Shown piece after piece: positions 8,701-20,490 of a stretch of DNA of 52,555 nucleotides. The position numbers and the translations under genes are program-made. Origin of the DNA: Oscillatoriales cyanobacterium PMM_0080 (GTDB lineage: Bacteria; Cyanobacteriota; Cyanobacteriia; Cyanobacteriales; Microcoleaceae); contig CASBQF010000300.1 in the NCBI GenBank assembly GCA_949127775.1, positions 1 to 52,555 of the forward strand, given 5' to 3'. Every line of letters starts with the position of its first letter. Within the stretch, counting starts at the first letter, position 1. Under the pieces are notes generated by a model. The model worked only from the letters and a program-made list of their open reading frames with translations. It was not told where the DNA came from and searched no databases.

Positions 8701-11078
8701 CGTTTTCCGATAACGAGGAAAAGCCCATAAAAAATGGTAAATTACAGCTTATGCTAATAGTGCAGCATTTGTGGGAATTAACTTTATTTCTGATTATTGT
8801 ACTCGGCCCGATTCCCTTAAGCTTGTCTCTTGCCTTCGAGAATCAGAACGAAAATAATAACTACTCATTTACCCATTTTCTCCTCGTACTGCTGACGGGA
8901 TGGAGTGTTGTACAAGTTTGTACTGGCTTGATTTTGGGAAGTGTCGATCGCCTAAATATTTCTGCGGTTACTATAGCAGAAATTGTGATTTGTGCGATCG
9001 GCTTAATCCTGATTTATGCCAAAAACCACAAAGCTTTTACCTTCTCGCAGTGGCAGATTCCCCAACTCAAGCAACCTCTGAACCCATCCGAACTCCTGAT
9101 TATTGGTGCCACAACATTTGCAGGATTTGTGCTGTGGGAAACTTTCGCCACCAAACCCACAACCAATTATGACTCATTGTGGTTTCATCTACCTGTAATT
9201 GCCCGCTGGTATCAAACCCACTCATTTACATTCTTAGATAGCGCCGGAAATTGGTTTTTTGAACATGAGCAAGCCCGAGTATATCCCTACAATTGGCACG
9301 TTTTATCTGCTTTGTGCGTACTCCCATTCCGAGAAGACTTTCTGACAGCTTTTCCCCAGTTAATTGCTTGGATACTTGAGGGAATTGCCGTCTATCTACT
9401 GAGCATAAAATTTGGAGCAATCAGAACTTATGCTATGGCAGCATCATCTTTAGTATTAACAGTACCGATGATGCTCAACCAAGTTAATACCATTCATCCA
9501 GACTTACCCCTAGCTGCAATATTTACAGTCGGTTTGTATCTGGGCTTATCCTATCATAGGAGCCGATCGCTCTCCGAACTCTCCCTATTTTTGGCAACCA
9601 CAGGAATGCTAGCCGGAATTAAAATCACGGCATTAGTTTATGTAGCCTCACTGTTAGGAGGATTAGCAATATTAGAAATTACCAGATTCGCTTTTAAGAA
9701 AAGATCCATACTTGCTAATTTTAGAATTCGCCATTTTATCAAACCAGTCTTGCTGTGCGGCATAGCTTGCTGCTTGTTTTTAGGAGGTTTTTGGTATGCG
9801 AGAAACTTGCTGCACATCAATTATCCTGTCGGCCATGCACGCGAGATTAACATTCCCTTACAGCCAGTTCCCTCTGTTCCCGTAGCCTCTCCAAAACCGA
9901 CGATAACGCCGTCTCCACAACCTCCCGTACAACAACCAACACCTACCATACCTGCGCCTCCAGCTTCGCCACTTTTGAAGATTTGGCAAAGCACTTTAGC
10001 AGCTCAATTCAATCCCAGCAATATTTCCCACTGGCAAACACTCGGCTTGCAAATCCTGATTAGATTGCAATTGCCATTTCTGGCGATCGTACTTCAGGTA
10101 TTAGTAGCACCTCTGGCTTTGATTCAAGGTGAAACTAGAGCGATCGATCAAAACCACATGATTTTAATCGTAGTTCTCGTTAGCACCGGAATTCTGTATC
10201 TTATTACACCTTACACCTCCGGTACTGCGGGAGAGGCGATCGGTCAACTCAGCCCTATACTCGGTTTCAATCTCAGATACGGATTTCCCTTTTTAAGCTT
10301 GCTGGGCATCGCAGCCGCAGCGACAGCAACTAAGCTAAAAACTCAAAATCAAATTGTTGTGATAGTTGTTTTAGTTAGTAGCATTTCGGGGATTGTTAGC
10401 AGCACAATTTTTGACACTATTAGAAATGCTTCTTTTACCGGAAACAGTATTGTTTGGGGGAGTTGGTTGATTGACCAGTTTAAAACTAATTTTGGGGAAG
10501 CCATCAATTTGACGATAAAAGTATTAACTCCCAGTTTGCAAAATCTAGGAATATACCCATTACTTTATCTAGGATTTCTGCTGCTATGTTCGATTGTTTT
10601 CAAGCACAATCCTAGTTTAATCTGGTTAAAAAATCTACTTGCTAGCCTGAAAAAATCGAGTTACATTATCATAATCAGTGCCTGTATAGCATTGATAGTA
10701 AGTGCTAGTTGGGTGGCGAGGGAAAAGCGAGATATTGCTCGCGCCGAACTGTATCGCGGTATTTATGAGTATATCGATAGAAATACAGTTCCCGATGAAA
10801 GAATAGGCTTCTTTTTAAGTTCCCGTAGCTACCTATTTTACGGGAGGAATTTGGACAGACAAGTTTTATATGTGCCCTTTAAAGCCGATCGACTTCCGGC
10901 ATGGATTGACAACCTACACAAAAATAACATTACGATAGTGGCATTCGGCCCCCTGACTGAGATGGACGAATACACCAAACTAGCTTTATCTTGGCTGACA
11001 AGTCCCGAGGGCCCACTGGAACCAGTTTTCGGCAAAGATTTTAAGACTGAATCGGTGCTGTATCGCTTAAAAAATTAA
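8685..11078 (+). CDS. GT-C type polytopic membrane glycosyltransferase (GT39-like)
   Basis: This protein of up to 797 residues has about ten to twelve hydrophobic segments. The first periplasmic loop contains TNYDSLWFHLPVIARWYQ, which resembles the acidic catalytic loop of dolichyl-phosphate-mannose-type GT-C enzymes, followed by HPDLPLAAIFTVGLYLGL. These enzymes move sugars from polyprenyl-phosphate carriers to extracytoplasmic acceptors; the sugar and acceptor are unknown. At about 390-425 there is an unusual Pro/Thr/Ser-rich loop (SPKPTITPSPQPPVQQPTP). The TTG start at 8685 is inside a repeat arm with no ribosome site, so ATG at 8751 (MLIVQHLWEL) is a real alternative. A GT2 gene follows 122 bp downstream. 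Confidence 0.75.
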   Translation: MSTEQAFSDNEEKPIKNGKLQLMLIVQHLWELTLFLIIVLGPIPLSLSLAFENQNENNNYSFTHFLLVLLTGWSVVQVCTGLILGSVDRLNISAVTIAEIVICAIGLILIYAKNHKAFTFSQWQIPQLKQPLNPSELLIIGATTFAGFVLWETFATKPTTNYDSLWFHLPVIARWYQTHSFTFLDSAGNWFFEHEQARVYPYNWHVLSALCVLPFREDFLTAFPQLIAWILEGIAVYLLSIKFGAIRTYAMAASSLVLTVPMMLNQVNTIHPDLPLAAIFTVGLYLGLSYHRSRSLSELSLFLATTGMLAGIKITALVYVASLLGGLAILEITRFAFKKRSILANFRIRHFIKPVLLCGIACCLFLGGFWYARNLLHINYPVGHAREINIPLQPVPSVPVASPKPTITPSPQPPVQQPTPTIPAPPASPLLKIWQSTLAAQFNPSNISHWQTLGLQILIRLQLPFLAIVLQVLVAPLALIQGETRAIDQNHMILIVVLVSTGILYLITPYTSGTAGEAIGQLSPILGFNLRYGFPFLSLLGIAAAATATKLKTQNQIVVIVVLVSSISGIVSSTIFDTIRNASFTGNSIVWGSWLIDQFKTNFGEAINLTIKVLTPSLQNLGIYPLLYLGFLLLCSIVFKHNPSLIWLKNLLASLKKSSYIIIISACIALIVSASWVAREKRDIARAELYRGIYEYIDRNTVPDERIGFFLSSRSYLFYGRNLDRQVLYVPFKADRLPAWIDNLHKNNITIVAFGPLTEMDEYTKLALSWLTSPEGPLEPVFGKDFKTESVLYRLKN

Positions 11079-11091
11079 AAGTAGATGAAGA

Positions 11092-11149
11092 GGGCGGGTT
11101 TTGCCTTCAAAAACTGGCTGGTATCATAGATTCTTAGCTAAACCCGCCC
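11092..11149. repeat. Inverted repeat between glycosyltransferase genes
   Basis: Perfect 10-bp arms GGGCGGGTTT (11092-11101) and AAACCCGCCC (11140-11149) enclose 38 bases. It is likely a dispersed REP-like palindrome. It could attenuate transcription into the GT2 gene. Confidence 0.65.
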
Positions 11150-11200
11150 CTACAAAATACTATGTTTTTTTCGCAATCACCTACTTAAACGATATTATTA

Positions 11201-12097
11201 GTGCTCATGAACCAAGCTAAAACTCTATTTTCAATTATTGTCCCGACTTACAATCGCCCGGACAAACTAGCGCTGTGTCTTCAGTCTTTTGTGGAATTAG
11301 AATATCCGCGCGATGGGTTTCAAGTCATTGTCGTCAATGACAGCACGGAAATATCTGTAGAAACTACAATTTCCCCTTTTCAAAGTCAGCTAAATCTCAC
11401 ACTTCTGACACAACCAAATTCTGGCCCCGCAACCGCACGAAATACTGGAGCTTTTGTCGCAGAAGGCAAATTTTTAGTATTTACAGACGATGACTGTACT
11501 GTGGGGGCAGATTGGCTGCAAAATCTGGAAAAGCGATTTGTGGAAACACCAGATTCCTTGATCGGAGGTCGAACTGTAAATGCGCTACCGGATAATATTT
11601 ATTCTACTGCCAGCCAGCAACTAATCGACTATCTTTATAGTTACTACAATGCGATCGCCGATCGCGCACAATTTTTCACTTCTAACAATTTTGCCCTTTC
11701 TGCTGAGGCTTTCCAACAAATCGGCGGGTTTGACACTACTTTTTCTCTAGCGGCGGGAGAAGACCGGGAATTTTGCTTTCGCTGGCTCAATACCGGAGGC
11801 CGCGCGGTTTATGCTCCCGAAGTTACAGTCTACCACTCGCACGCCCTAACTCTGGGCAAATTTTGGCGGCAACAATTCAATTACGGTAGAGGTGCTTTTT
11901 TGTTTGGGGAAATTATCTCGAAACAGGGGGTTCAGGGAAAACGGCAACATCCATCATTTTATTTGAATTTGCTAACTTATCCTTTGTTCCACGCTGCGGG
12001 TATTCAAAGGCTATTAATTGCAGCTTTGTTTTTAGTTTCTCAGGCGGGTATTGCTGCGGGATTGTTTTGGGAGAAAAACAATTTTGTTGAGAAATAG
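11201..12097 (+). CDS. Family 2 glycosyltransferase (GT-A fold)
   Basis: This protein of about 298 residues begins with FSIIVPTYNRPDKLALCLQS, the classic GT2 nucleotide-binding start. The metal-binding DXD-type motif is VFTDDDCTVGADWL, and a second block, GGFDTTFSLAAGEDREFCFRW, contains the ED dipeptide used as catalytic base in the family. The C terminus (about 250-290) is hydrophobic and may contact the membrane. It likely adds a sugar to a lipid-linked or surface glycan; donor and acceptor are unknown. It follows the GT-C gene in the same orientation, which suggests a shared surface-polysaccharide role, although a palindrome lies between them. ATG codons at 11201-11207 are possible starts. 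Confidence 0.88.
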   Translation: MLMNQAKTLFSIIVPTYNRPDKLALCLQSFVELEYPRDGFQVIVVNDSTEISVETTISPFQSQLNLTLLTQPNSGPATARNTGAFVAEGKFLVFTDDDCTVGADWLQNLEKRFVETPDSLIGGRTVNALPDNIYSTASQQLIDYLYSYYNAIADRAQFFTSNNFALSAEAFQQIGGFDTTFSLAAGEDREFCFRWLNTGGRAVYAPEVTVYHSHALTLGKFWRQQFNYGRGAFLFGEIISKQGVQGKRQHPSFYLNLLTYPLFHAAGIQRLLIAALFLVSQAGIAAGLFWEKNNFVEK

Positions 12098-12234
12098 TGG
12101 GTTGGTAGGGTGCGTCAGTTTTGAGTAAATATTTGATTGTAGATTTTGATTTGTAGGGTGTGTCAGCTTTGAGCAGTCAATGATCTATCGCATAATTCGT
12201 GGCTGACGCACCATAGGAGTACGAACTATGGTGC

Positions 12235-12370
12235 AAGGTGCGTCGCCATGAGATTGTCGATTGAATGCGAGGGATTTATCGCAGGCGACACACCCTACAA
12301 ATAAGGTGCGTCGCCATGAGATTGTCGATCGAATGCGAGGGATTTATCGCAGGCGACACACCCTACAAAT
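12235..12370. repeat. Two tandem 68-bp repeats with internal dyad
   Basis: Units at 12235-12302 and 12303-12370 differ by a single T/C change. Each unit contains GTGCGTCGCC near its start and GGCGACACAC near its end, so each can fold by itself. Preceding sequence (12098-12234) holds more degenerate pieces of the same GTAGGGTGCGTC type. The repeat fills most of the 311-base gap between the GT2 gene and the convergent riboflavin synthase gene. Confidence 0.9.
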
Positions 12371-12408
12371 ATTTTTGTTTAGGAATGTGCGCGACGTACA
12401 CTCGAAGA

Positions 12409-13125
12409 TTAAATAAATCCGTGTTCGGCTAAGAATCCTGGTGTGATTGTTCCTAAACTGTTAATGGCAGGGCTTTCTTCCCAAGGTTCGGGATGCGATC
12501 CCCGGGCTCCGCTGCGCAGAAATTTTGCTACGTATTTGCCGAGAATGTCTGCTTCTAAATTTACTAAACTTCCCGGCTGCAAATAGCTGAGGTTTGTCTC
12601 GGAAAAACTGTGGGGAATTACGGCAATTTCAAACCAATTTCCGTCAGCATCGCAATCTGCCACAGTGAGGCTGATGCCGTTGACGGCGATGCTGCCTTTG
12701 GGAACAATGTAGGGTGCGATTTGACGCTGCCATGCTGAATTGGCTGCTGCTGGGGCCCCAAACCGCATTTCCCAAGAATTGGCGGTTTGGATGGATGTGG
12801 CTAAAGCGCCGATCGAATCAACGTGTCCCGTTACGAAATGTCCGCCCAATTTGCTACCCGCGCGCAGGGAGGTTTCTAGGTTCACCCAAGCATCGGGGCA
12901 GGAACCCAGAGTGCTGCGGCGCAAGGTTTCGGGGGAAGCTATGGCGACAAAACCCTGGGGTAGAACTTCCACCACTGTCAAACAAACTCCGTCCACGGCT
13001 ACGCTATCGCCAATGGCTAAATCTTGTAAAATCTGATAGGAGTTGCTTGAGGTGCAGGAAATTTGGAAGTAGTCGTTGCCTAGCGACTTCAGCTTTCCGA
13101 GAGATTGAATCAGTCCTGTAAACAT
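12409..13125 (-). CDS. ribE: Riboflavin synthase, alpha subunit
   Basis: This 238-residue protein starts MFTGLIQSLGKLKSL, the invariant beginning of riboflavin synthase. It has two homologous lumazine-binding halves, each marked by a GDSVAVDGVCLTV- or GSIAVNGISLTV-type strand and an HFVTGHVD segment. The enzyme dismutates 6,7-dimethyl-8-ribityllumazine to riboflavin in the cytoplasm. Compared with the usual length of about 210, there is a C-terminal extension of about 25 residues after KYVAKFL (SGARGSHPEPWEESPAI). No other rib gene and no FMN riboswitch are next to it, so it stands alone, as is common in cyanobacteria. Confidence 0.93.
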   Translation of the reverse strand: MFTGLIQSLGKLKSLGNDYFQISCTSSNSYQILQDLAIGDSVAVDGVCLTVVEVLPQGFVAIASPETLRRSTLGSCPDAWVNLETSLRAGSKLGGHFVTGHVDSIGALATSIQTANSWEMRFGAPAAANSAWQRQIAPYIVPKGSIAVNGISLTVADCDADGNWFEIAVIPHSFSETNLSYLQPGSLVNLEADILGKYVAKFLRSGARGSHPEPWEESPAINSLGTITPGFLAEHGFI

Positions 13126-13358
13126 AAGTATTTTTCCGTAGTCGATCGCTTATCTAAATCAAACCACAAACAAAAATTAGATGCAGGAACTTTTGCCATC
13201 TCTGTCTTTCCCCCCCCCGAGTCGATCTAAAATGTCCAATCTCAAATCGACAGTACCCGATCAATTGCAGATTCAGGCGAAGATCAAGTCATACTGGATT
13301 TAGTTATGCCAAATTTCTCTACCGCCTTGCAGTTTCTTAATTCTTTGAGGCCGATCGA

Positions 13359-13871
13359 ATGATTGAAATGAAAGTCGCTGGAATTGCTTTAGATGCAGCC
13401 ACGCGCAGCCCTATTGTCTTATTGAGAGACTCTACTGAGCGACGCGCTTTGCCTATTTATATCGGTCAGGAGCAGGCAAAGGCTATTATTAGTGCTCTGG
13501 AAGGCCACAAGCCTCCCCGACCTTTAACTCACGATTTGATGGTCAATTTCCTAGAGGCCTGGAATCTTACCTTGGAGCGAATAGTGATTCATTCGCTGCA
13601 AGATAACACGTTCTATGCCGTCCTGATCGTCCGTCAGGGTGAAGTTAAAAAAGAGATCGATGCCCGGCCCAGTGACGCGATCGCCCTGGCCATACGCACG
13701 AATAGCCCCATCTGGGTGATGGAAGAAGTGGTCGCAGATGCTTCCATACCAGTCGATCGAGATGCTGATGAGGCCGAACGCCGGGCCTTCCGGGAATTTG
13801 TCTCAAACCTCCGCCCAGAGGATTTGATCAAAAGAAGCGGCTTGGGCCAGAGTCAGGAACCCCATAGTTAA
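13359..13871 (+). CDS. Bifunctional nuclease (BFN) family protein, DUF151
   Basis: This 170-residue protein begins MIEMKVAGIALDAATRSPIVLL and contains LPIYIGQEQAKAI, VIHSLQDNTFYAVL and the signature IDARPSDAIALAIR. This set marks the bifunctional nuclease domain, known from plant BFN proteins with DNase and RNase activity; the biochemical role of cyanobacterial members is not established. The length is typical. The ATG at 13359 gives the best N terminus. The stop codon TAA (13869-13871) is immediately followed by the proposed left end of the IscB element, so the element has inserted at the very 3' edge of this gene without disrupting it. Confidence 0.9.
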   Translation: MIEMKVAGIALDAATRSPIVLLRDSTERRALPIYIGQEQAKAIISALEGHKPPRPLTHDLMVNFLEAWNLTLERIVIHSLQDNTFYAVLIVRQGEVKKEIDARPSDAIALAIRTNSPIWVMEEVVADASIPVDRDADEAERRAFREFVSNLRPEDLIKRSGLGQSQEPHS

Positions 13872-14110
13872 AACTAGGGGCTTGCAAAGTCCGACTCTTC
13901 GAGCGGTATGGAGCAAGCCGAACCTGACCAGGCTCGCGTCCTTCGAGGACTACGTTTTTTGAGTCATGACACCGACGAATGCGTAGCCAGTTCGTTGCTC
14001 TGTCGCTAAAAGTTAAACAGTTCTAACGGGTTAAGACAGTGCTTTTAGCCGAACAAGCTCATTAAACATTGCCGAGGCTCACATTACACGCAAGTAGAAG
14101 AGACGCAAAA
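13872..14110 (+). ncRNA. Candidate omega-RNA for IscB
   Basis: About 240 non-coding bases precede iscB, the known position of its guide RNA. Several stems can be paired: GGCTTGC/GCAAGCC (13879-13885 with 13913-13919), GTCCT/AGGAC with a short loop (13938-13942 with 13946-13950), and GCTAAAAG/CTTTTAGC (14005-14012 with 14042-14049). In IscB systems the guide is at the 5' end and comes from the flank of the element, so here it would come from the 3' end of the BFN gene. The precise 5' and 3' ends of the RNA are not visible. Confidence 0.6.
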
Positions 14111-15385
14111 ATGTCTAACTTTATTTTCGTTCTAGACACGAAAGGACGATCACTATCACCCTGCCAACCAGGAGTAGCACGGTCATTACTGAAAGCAGGT
14201 AAAGCATCCGTCTTCAGGCGATTCCCCTTCACAATTATTTTAAACAAAGAGGTTAATGCAAGTCCTGAGCCGTTAGAACTCAAACTAGATCCAGGATCGA
14301 AAACTACCGGCATTGCCATCAAGCAGGGCGACAAGGTTATTTTCGGAGCCGAACTACAACATCGAGGACAACAGATTAAAGAAGCACTGCTGTCTCGTCG
14401 TCAACTCAGGCGAGGAAGACGCAATCGCAAGACTCGGTATCGTCAGGCGCGATTCCTCAATCGCACCCGTCTTGATGGAAAGCTTGCTCCATCCTTGCAA
14501 CATCGGATTGAAACAACACTCACATGGGTTCGCAAGTTGATGCGATTTGCACCCATTGCCAGCATTGTTCAAGAGCTAGTACGGTTTGACTTGCAACTCA
14601 TGCAAAACCCTGAAATCTCAGGCGTTCTGTATCAACAAGGAGAATTATGCGGGTATGAGGTGCGAGAGTATCTCTTGGCAAAATGGAATCGACAATGCGC
14701 TTACTGTTCGGTTGAAAATGTACCGTTTGAAATCGAACACATTCAGCCCAAATCAAGAGGTGGCTCCGACAGGGTTTTTAACTTGACGATTGCCTGTCAC
14801 GATTGCAATCAAAAGAAAGGCAATCAGGATGTTCGAGCATTTCTAGCGACTAAACCCGACCGGCTATTGGGCATTCTCAAGCAGGCAAAACTACCACTCA
14901 AAGATGCGGCAGCGGTCAACTCAACCCGATGGGCATTGTTCAACGCACTTAAAGAGACGGGATTGCCCGTCACTACTGGCACGGGCGGACAAACCAAGTT
15001 CAATCGCAATCGATTAGGGTTGCCCAAATTGCACTGGCTTGATGCTGCGTGTGTAGGTAACGTTGAGACGCTCGAAGTCTTGACTTCAAAGCCGTTGCTG
15101 ATTATGGCACAAGGGCATGGAACGCGACAAATGTGCGGTACAAACAAGTATGGCTTTCCTACTCGGCACAAGTCCAGAGTGCAAATCCACAAAGGATTTC
15201 AAACTGGCGATATTGTCAGTGCCACCGTTACCGCCGGCAAAAAAATCGGCTCTTATGTAGGGCGGGTTCTCTGTCGCGCTTCAGGTAGTTTTGATATCGT
15301 AGTTAAGTCTGGGAGAGTGGCAGGCATTAGTCATAAATATTGCAATCCAATTCATAAAAAGGATGGGTATAGCTATGCGTTTTGA
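14111..15385 (+). CDS. iscB: IscB RNA-guided nuclease (RuvC-HNH)
   Basis: The ATG at 14111 gives 424 residues; an upstream in-frame extension to 14069 lies in the RNA region and is rejected. The N-terminal PLMP-like motif reads SLSPC. RuvC-I is LDPGSKTTGIA (Asp60). The arginine-rich bridge helix is SRRQLRRGRRNRKTRYRQ (95-112). RuvC-II is IVQELVRFD (Glu155). The HNH domain at about 195-240 has CAYC, IEHIQPKSRGG (His210) and the second zinc pair CHDC (229-232). RuvC-III is HWLDAACVG (His308, Asp311). All catalytic positions look intact, so an active omega-RNA-guided DNA nuclease is expected. IscB is the ancestor family of Cas9. No TnpA is adjacent. Confidence 0.95.
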   Translation: MSNFIFVLDTKGRSLSPCQPGVARSLLKAGKASVFRRFPFTIILNKEVNASPEPLELKLDPGSKTTGIAIKQGDKVIFGAELQHRGQQIKEALLSRRQLRRGRRNRKTRYRQARFLNRTRLDGKLAPSLQHRIETTLTWVRKLMRFAPIASIVQELVRFDLQLMQNPEISGVLYQQGELCGYEVREYLLAKWNRQCAYCSVENVPFEIEHIQPKSRGGSDRVFNLTIACHDCNQKKGNQDVRAFLATKPDRLLGILKQAKLPLKDAAAVNSTRWALFNALKETGLPVTTGTGGQTKFNRNRLGLPKLHWLDAACVGNVETLEVLTSKPLLIMAQGHGTRQMCGTNKYGFPTRHKSRVQIHKGFQTGDIVSATVTAGKKIGSYVGRVLCRASGSFDIVVKSGRVAGISHKYCNPIHKKDGYSYAF

Positions 15386-15489
15386 GAAGGAAGTTTCAAG
15401 GCGACGGTCGTCGCCGCCGACTTCCTCCCCATGTCTAAAGCCAGGGGCCCGCCGGGCTCGCTTTTCGGTGAAACTTGTTCGTAACATTT

Positions 15490-16620
15490 ATGCGCTATCG
15501 ACGGTTTGGCAAAACTAACTTGCACCTGTCCGTATTTTCCTTGGGAACCATGCGCTATTTGGCTTCTGAGGAAATTGCAGGCCAGACTGTACAACAGGCT
15601 GTGTCTCTGGGAATCAATCACCTGGAAACGGCTGCGGGTTACGGTTGCAGTGAGGAATATCTCGGTGTGGCTCTAAAAGCTGGTTTGCCTGTCGATCGAT
15701 CGCGCCTCCACATCACTACGAAAATCTGCCCAACGGAGGATGCTGCTGCAATGGAACGCTGCATCGATGCCTCTCTCAAACGCCTGAATCTAGACTATAT
15801 CGACTGTCTGGCAATTCACGGTTTGAATACTTGGGAACATTTGGCGATCGTGCGATCGCCCACAGGCTGCATGGAATCTGTACAAAAAGCTCTGGGCGAT
15901 GGCCGCATTCGGCACGTCGGCTTTTCGACTCACGGCCCTCTGGATCTGATTTTGGCTGCGATTAATACAGATTTGTTTGAATTTGTCAACCTGCATTATT
16001 ACTATTTTTTTCAGCGCAACGCCCCGGCAATTGAACTCGCCAAGCAGAAAGATATGGGCGTTTTTATCATTTCCCCAGCAGACAAAGGAGGGCAACTCTA
16101 CACGCCCCCGGAAACCCTTGCACAATTGTGCTTTCCGAGCTCGCCCTTGGAGCTTAATTATCGGTTTTTACTCAGCGATACTAGGATTGGAACTCTCAGT
16201 GTCGGGCCTGCGAATCCGATGGAATTAGAGGAACCTCTGAAATATGCCGATCGCGACTTTCCGCTCACAAATGCCGAAATCGCTCAGTTTGCGAGGCTAG
16301 AATCGGTGATAGCCGATCGTTTGGCAACAGACAAATGCAGCCAGTGCTATGCTTGTTTGCCTTGTCCAGAAAACATCAACATTCCTGAAGTATTGCGACT
16401 CCGCAATCTCGCAGTCGGGTGTGACATGACTGACTTCGGTAAATACCGGTACGCTATGTTTGAAAATGCCGGACACTGGTTTCCCGGTAGCAAAGGCAAC
16501 CGCTGCACCGATTGTGGCGAATGTTTGCCCCGGTGTCCCGAAGAGTTAGACATCCCAACCTTGCTTAAGGATACTCACCAGCGACTGGGCGGCAAAGCAG
16601 GCAGGCGGTTGTGGGATTGA
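15490..16620 (+). CDS. Aldo/keto reductase with C-terminal ferredoxin-like 4Fe-4S domain
   Basis: The ATG at 15490 (MRYRRFGKTNLHLS) was chosen; the frame extends 5 codons upstream into the IscB element end. Residues 1-270 form an aldo/keto reductase barrel, with the catalytic Tyr in ETAAGYGCSEEYLG, the Lys in HITTKICP and IDCLAIHGL. From about 280 to 365 a ferredoxin-like region carries CSQCYACLPCP and CTDCGECLPRCP, enough cysteines for two 4Fe-4S clusters. This fused architecture is a known class in cyanobacteria and anaerobes; the substrate is unknown. The BFN gene may once have been its direct upstream neighbour, before the IscB insertion. Confidence 0.9.
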   Translation: MRYRRFGKTNLHLSVFSLGTMRYLASEEIAGQTVQQAVSLGINHLETAAGYGCSEEYLGVALKAGLPVDRSRLHITTKICPTEDAAAMERCIDASLKRLNLDYIDCLAIHGLNTWEHLAIVRSPTGCMESVQKALGDGRIRHVGFSTHGPLDLILAAINTDLFEFVNLHYYYFFQRNAPAIELAKQKDMGVFIISPADKGGQLYTPPETLAQLCFPSSPLELNYRFLLSDTRIGTLSVGPANPMELEEPLKYADRDFPLTNAEIAQFARLESVIADRLATDKCSQCYACLPCPENINIPEVLRLRNLAVGCDMTDFGKYRYAMFENAGHWFPGSKGNRCTDCGECLPRCPEELDIPTLLKDTHQRLGGKAGRRLWD

Positions 16621-17275
16621 AAAAAAGCTGAAGCAGCCAAAAGGGCGATCGAGCCTACCCGTGCGTGCTGCAATAATTAGGTTAAACTTTAGTCTAAGTA
16701 AATGTACGATACGGTCGATCGTCCGCGCTACCTAGTTTCGCGGCCGTCTGTGGAATCATCCCGATTTGCCAAAAAGCGTTTTTTAGCAGTTTGAGCAAGA
16801 TTCTCCCTTGCCTGTTTAGCGAAATTTGGTAGTTTGTAGGGTGTGCACTGCGCACCAGTTGATTTTGATACCCATCGAAATGCGTACTGGTTGACTTTTT
16901 CAATACTTTTTGACGCACGCTACAAGATGAGCCGGCGCGCCGAAGAGTACGCTAAAAACTACGATATTTTAGGTGTTTGAGAGACTTTTCTCCAGACTCA
17001 GCAAACACGTCAGACAGAGTTGGGCATAATAGGGCATAGGGCATAGGGCATACCTCACTTTTTCGAGAACCGCTATAAATAAAAGAATCGGCTTTTACAG
17101 CCAGAAACTCAGTTTCCGTGAGAATACTCCAGTCATTTAATTGCTTGGTTGGGCCAGGCGAGACAGAACAATTTTATGACGACAATTAACCGAACTCGAT
17201 CTAAAATCTAAAATTGATGGCGTTTCAGATTAATTTGTTGCGTGTCATCTACAACCGAATTTTGCATCTACTACT
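16621..17275. other. Gene-free region with degenerate repeats
   Basis: This 655-base gap holds a GTAGGGTGTGCACTGCGCAC segment at 16835-16857 and a GACGCACGCTACAAG segment at 16911-16925, which pair imperfectly and belong to the same loose GTAGGGTGCG type seen at 12.1 and 50.9 kb. A heptamer AGGGCAT is repeated three times in tandem around 17030-17052. The last 200 bases should contain the promoter of the histidine kinase gene. No ORF worth calling was found. Confidence 0.55.
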
Positions 17276-20470
<3,195 letters not shown>

Positions 20471-20490
20471 TGATTTTGTAGCAATAAATT

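Larger units (their letters stand above)
13872..15474 (+). mobile_element. Solo IscB (IS200/IS605-superfamily) element
   Basis: The segment between the BFN stop and the aldo/keto reductase start holds a structured upstream region, an intact iscB and a terminal hairpin, but no TnpA transposase. The hairpin after iscB has stems AGGAAGT/ACTTCCT (15388-15394 with 15420-15426) and GGCGAC/GTCGCC (15400-15405 with 15410-15415), typical of a subterminal right end in this superfamily. Exact ends are not defined, since these elements leave no target duplication. The right boundary is set loosely before 15475. Confidence 0.65.

Noticed and set aside
13126-13358. FMN riboswitch near riboflavin synthase
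   Set aside because: No conserved RFN-element segments are present in this gap.
14069-14110. Upstream extension of iscB
   Set aside because: These 14 codons fall in the structured RNA region; family members start at the MSNFIFV-like position.
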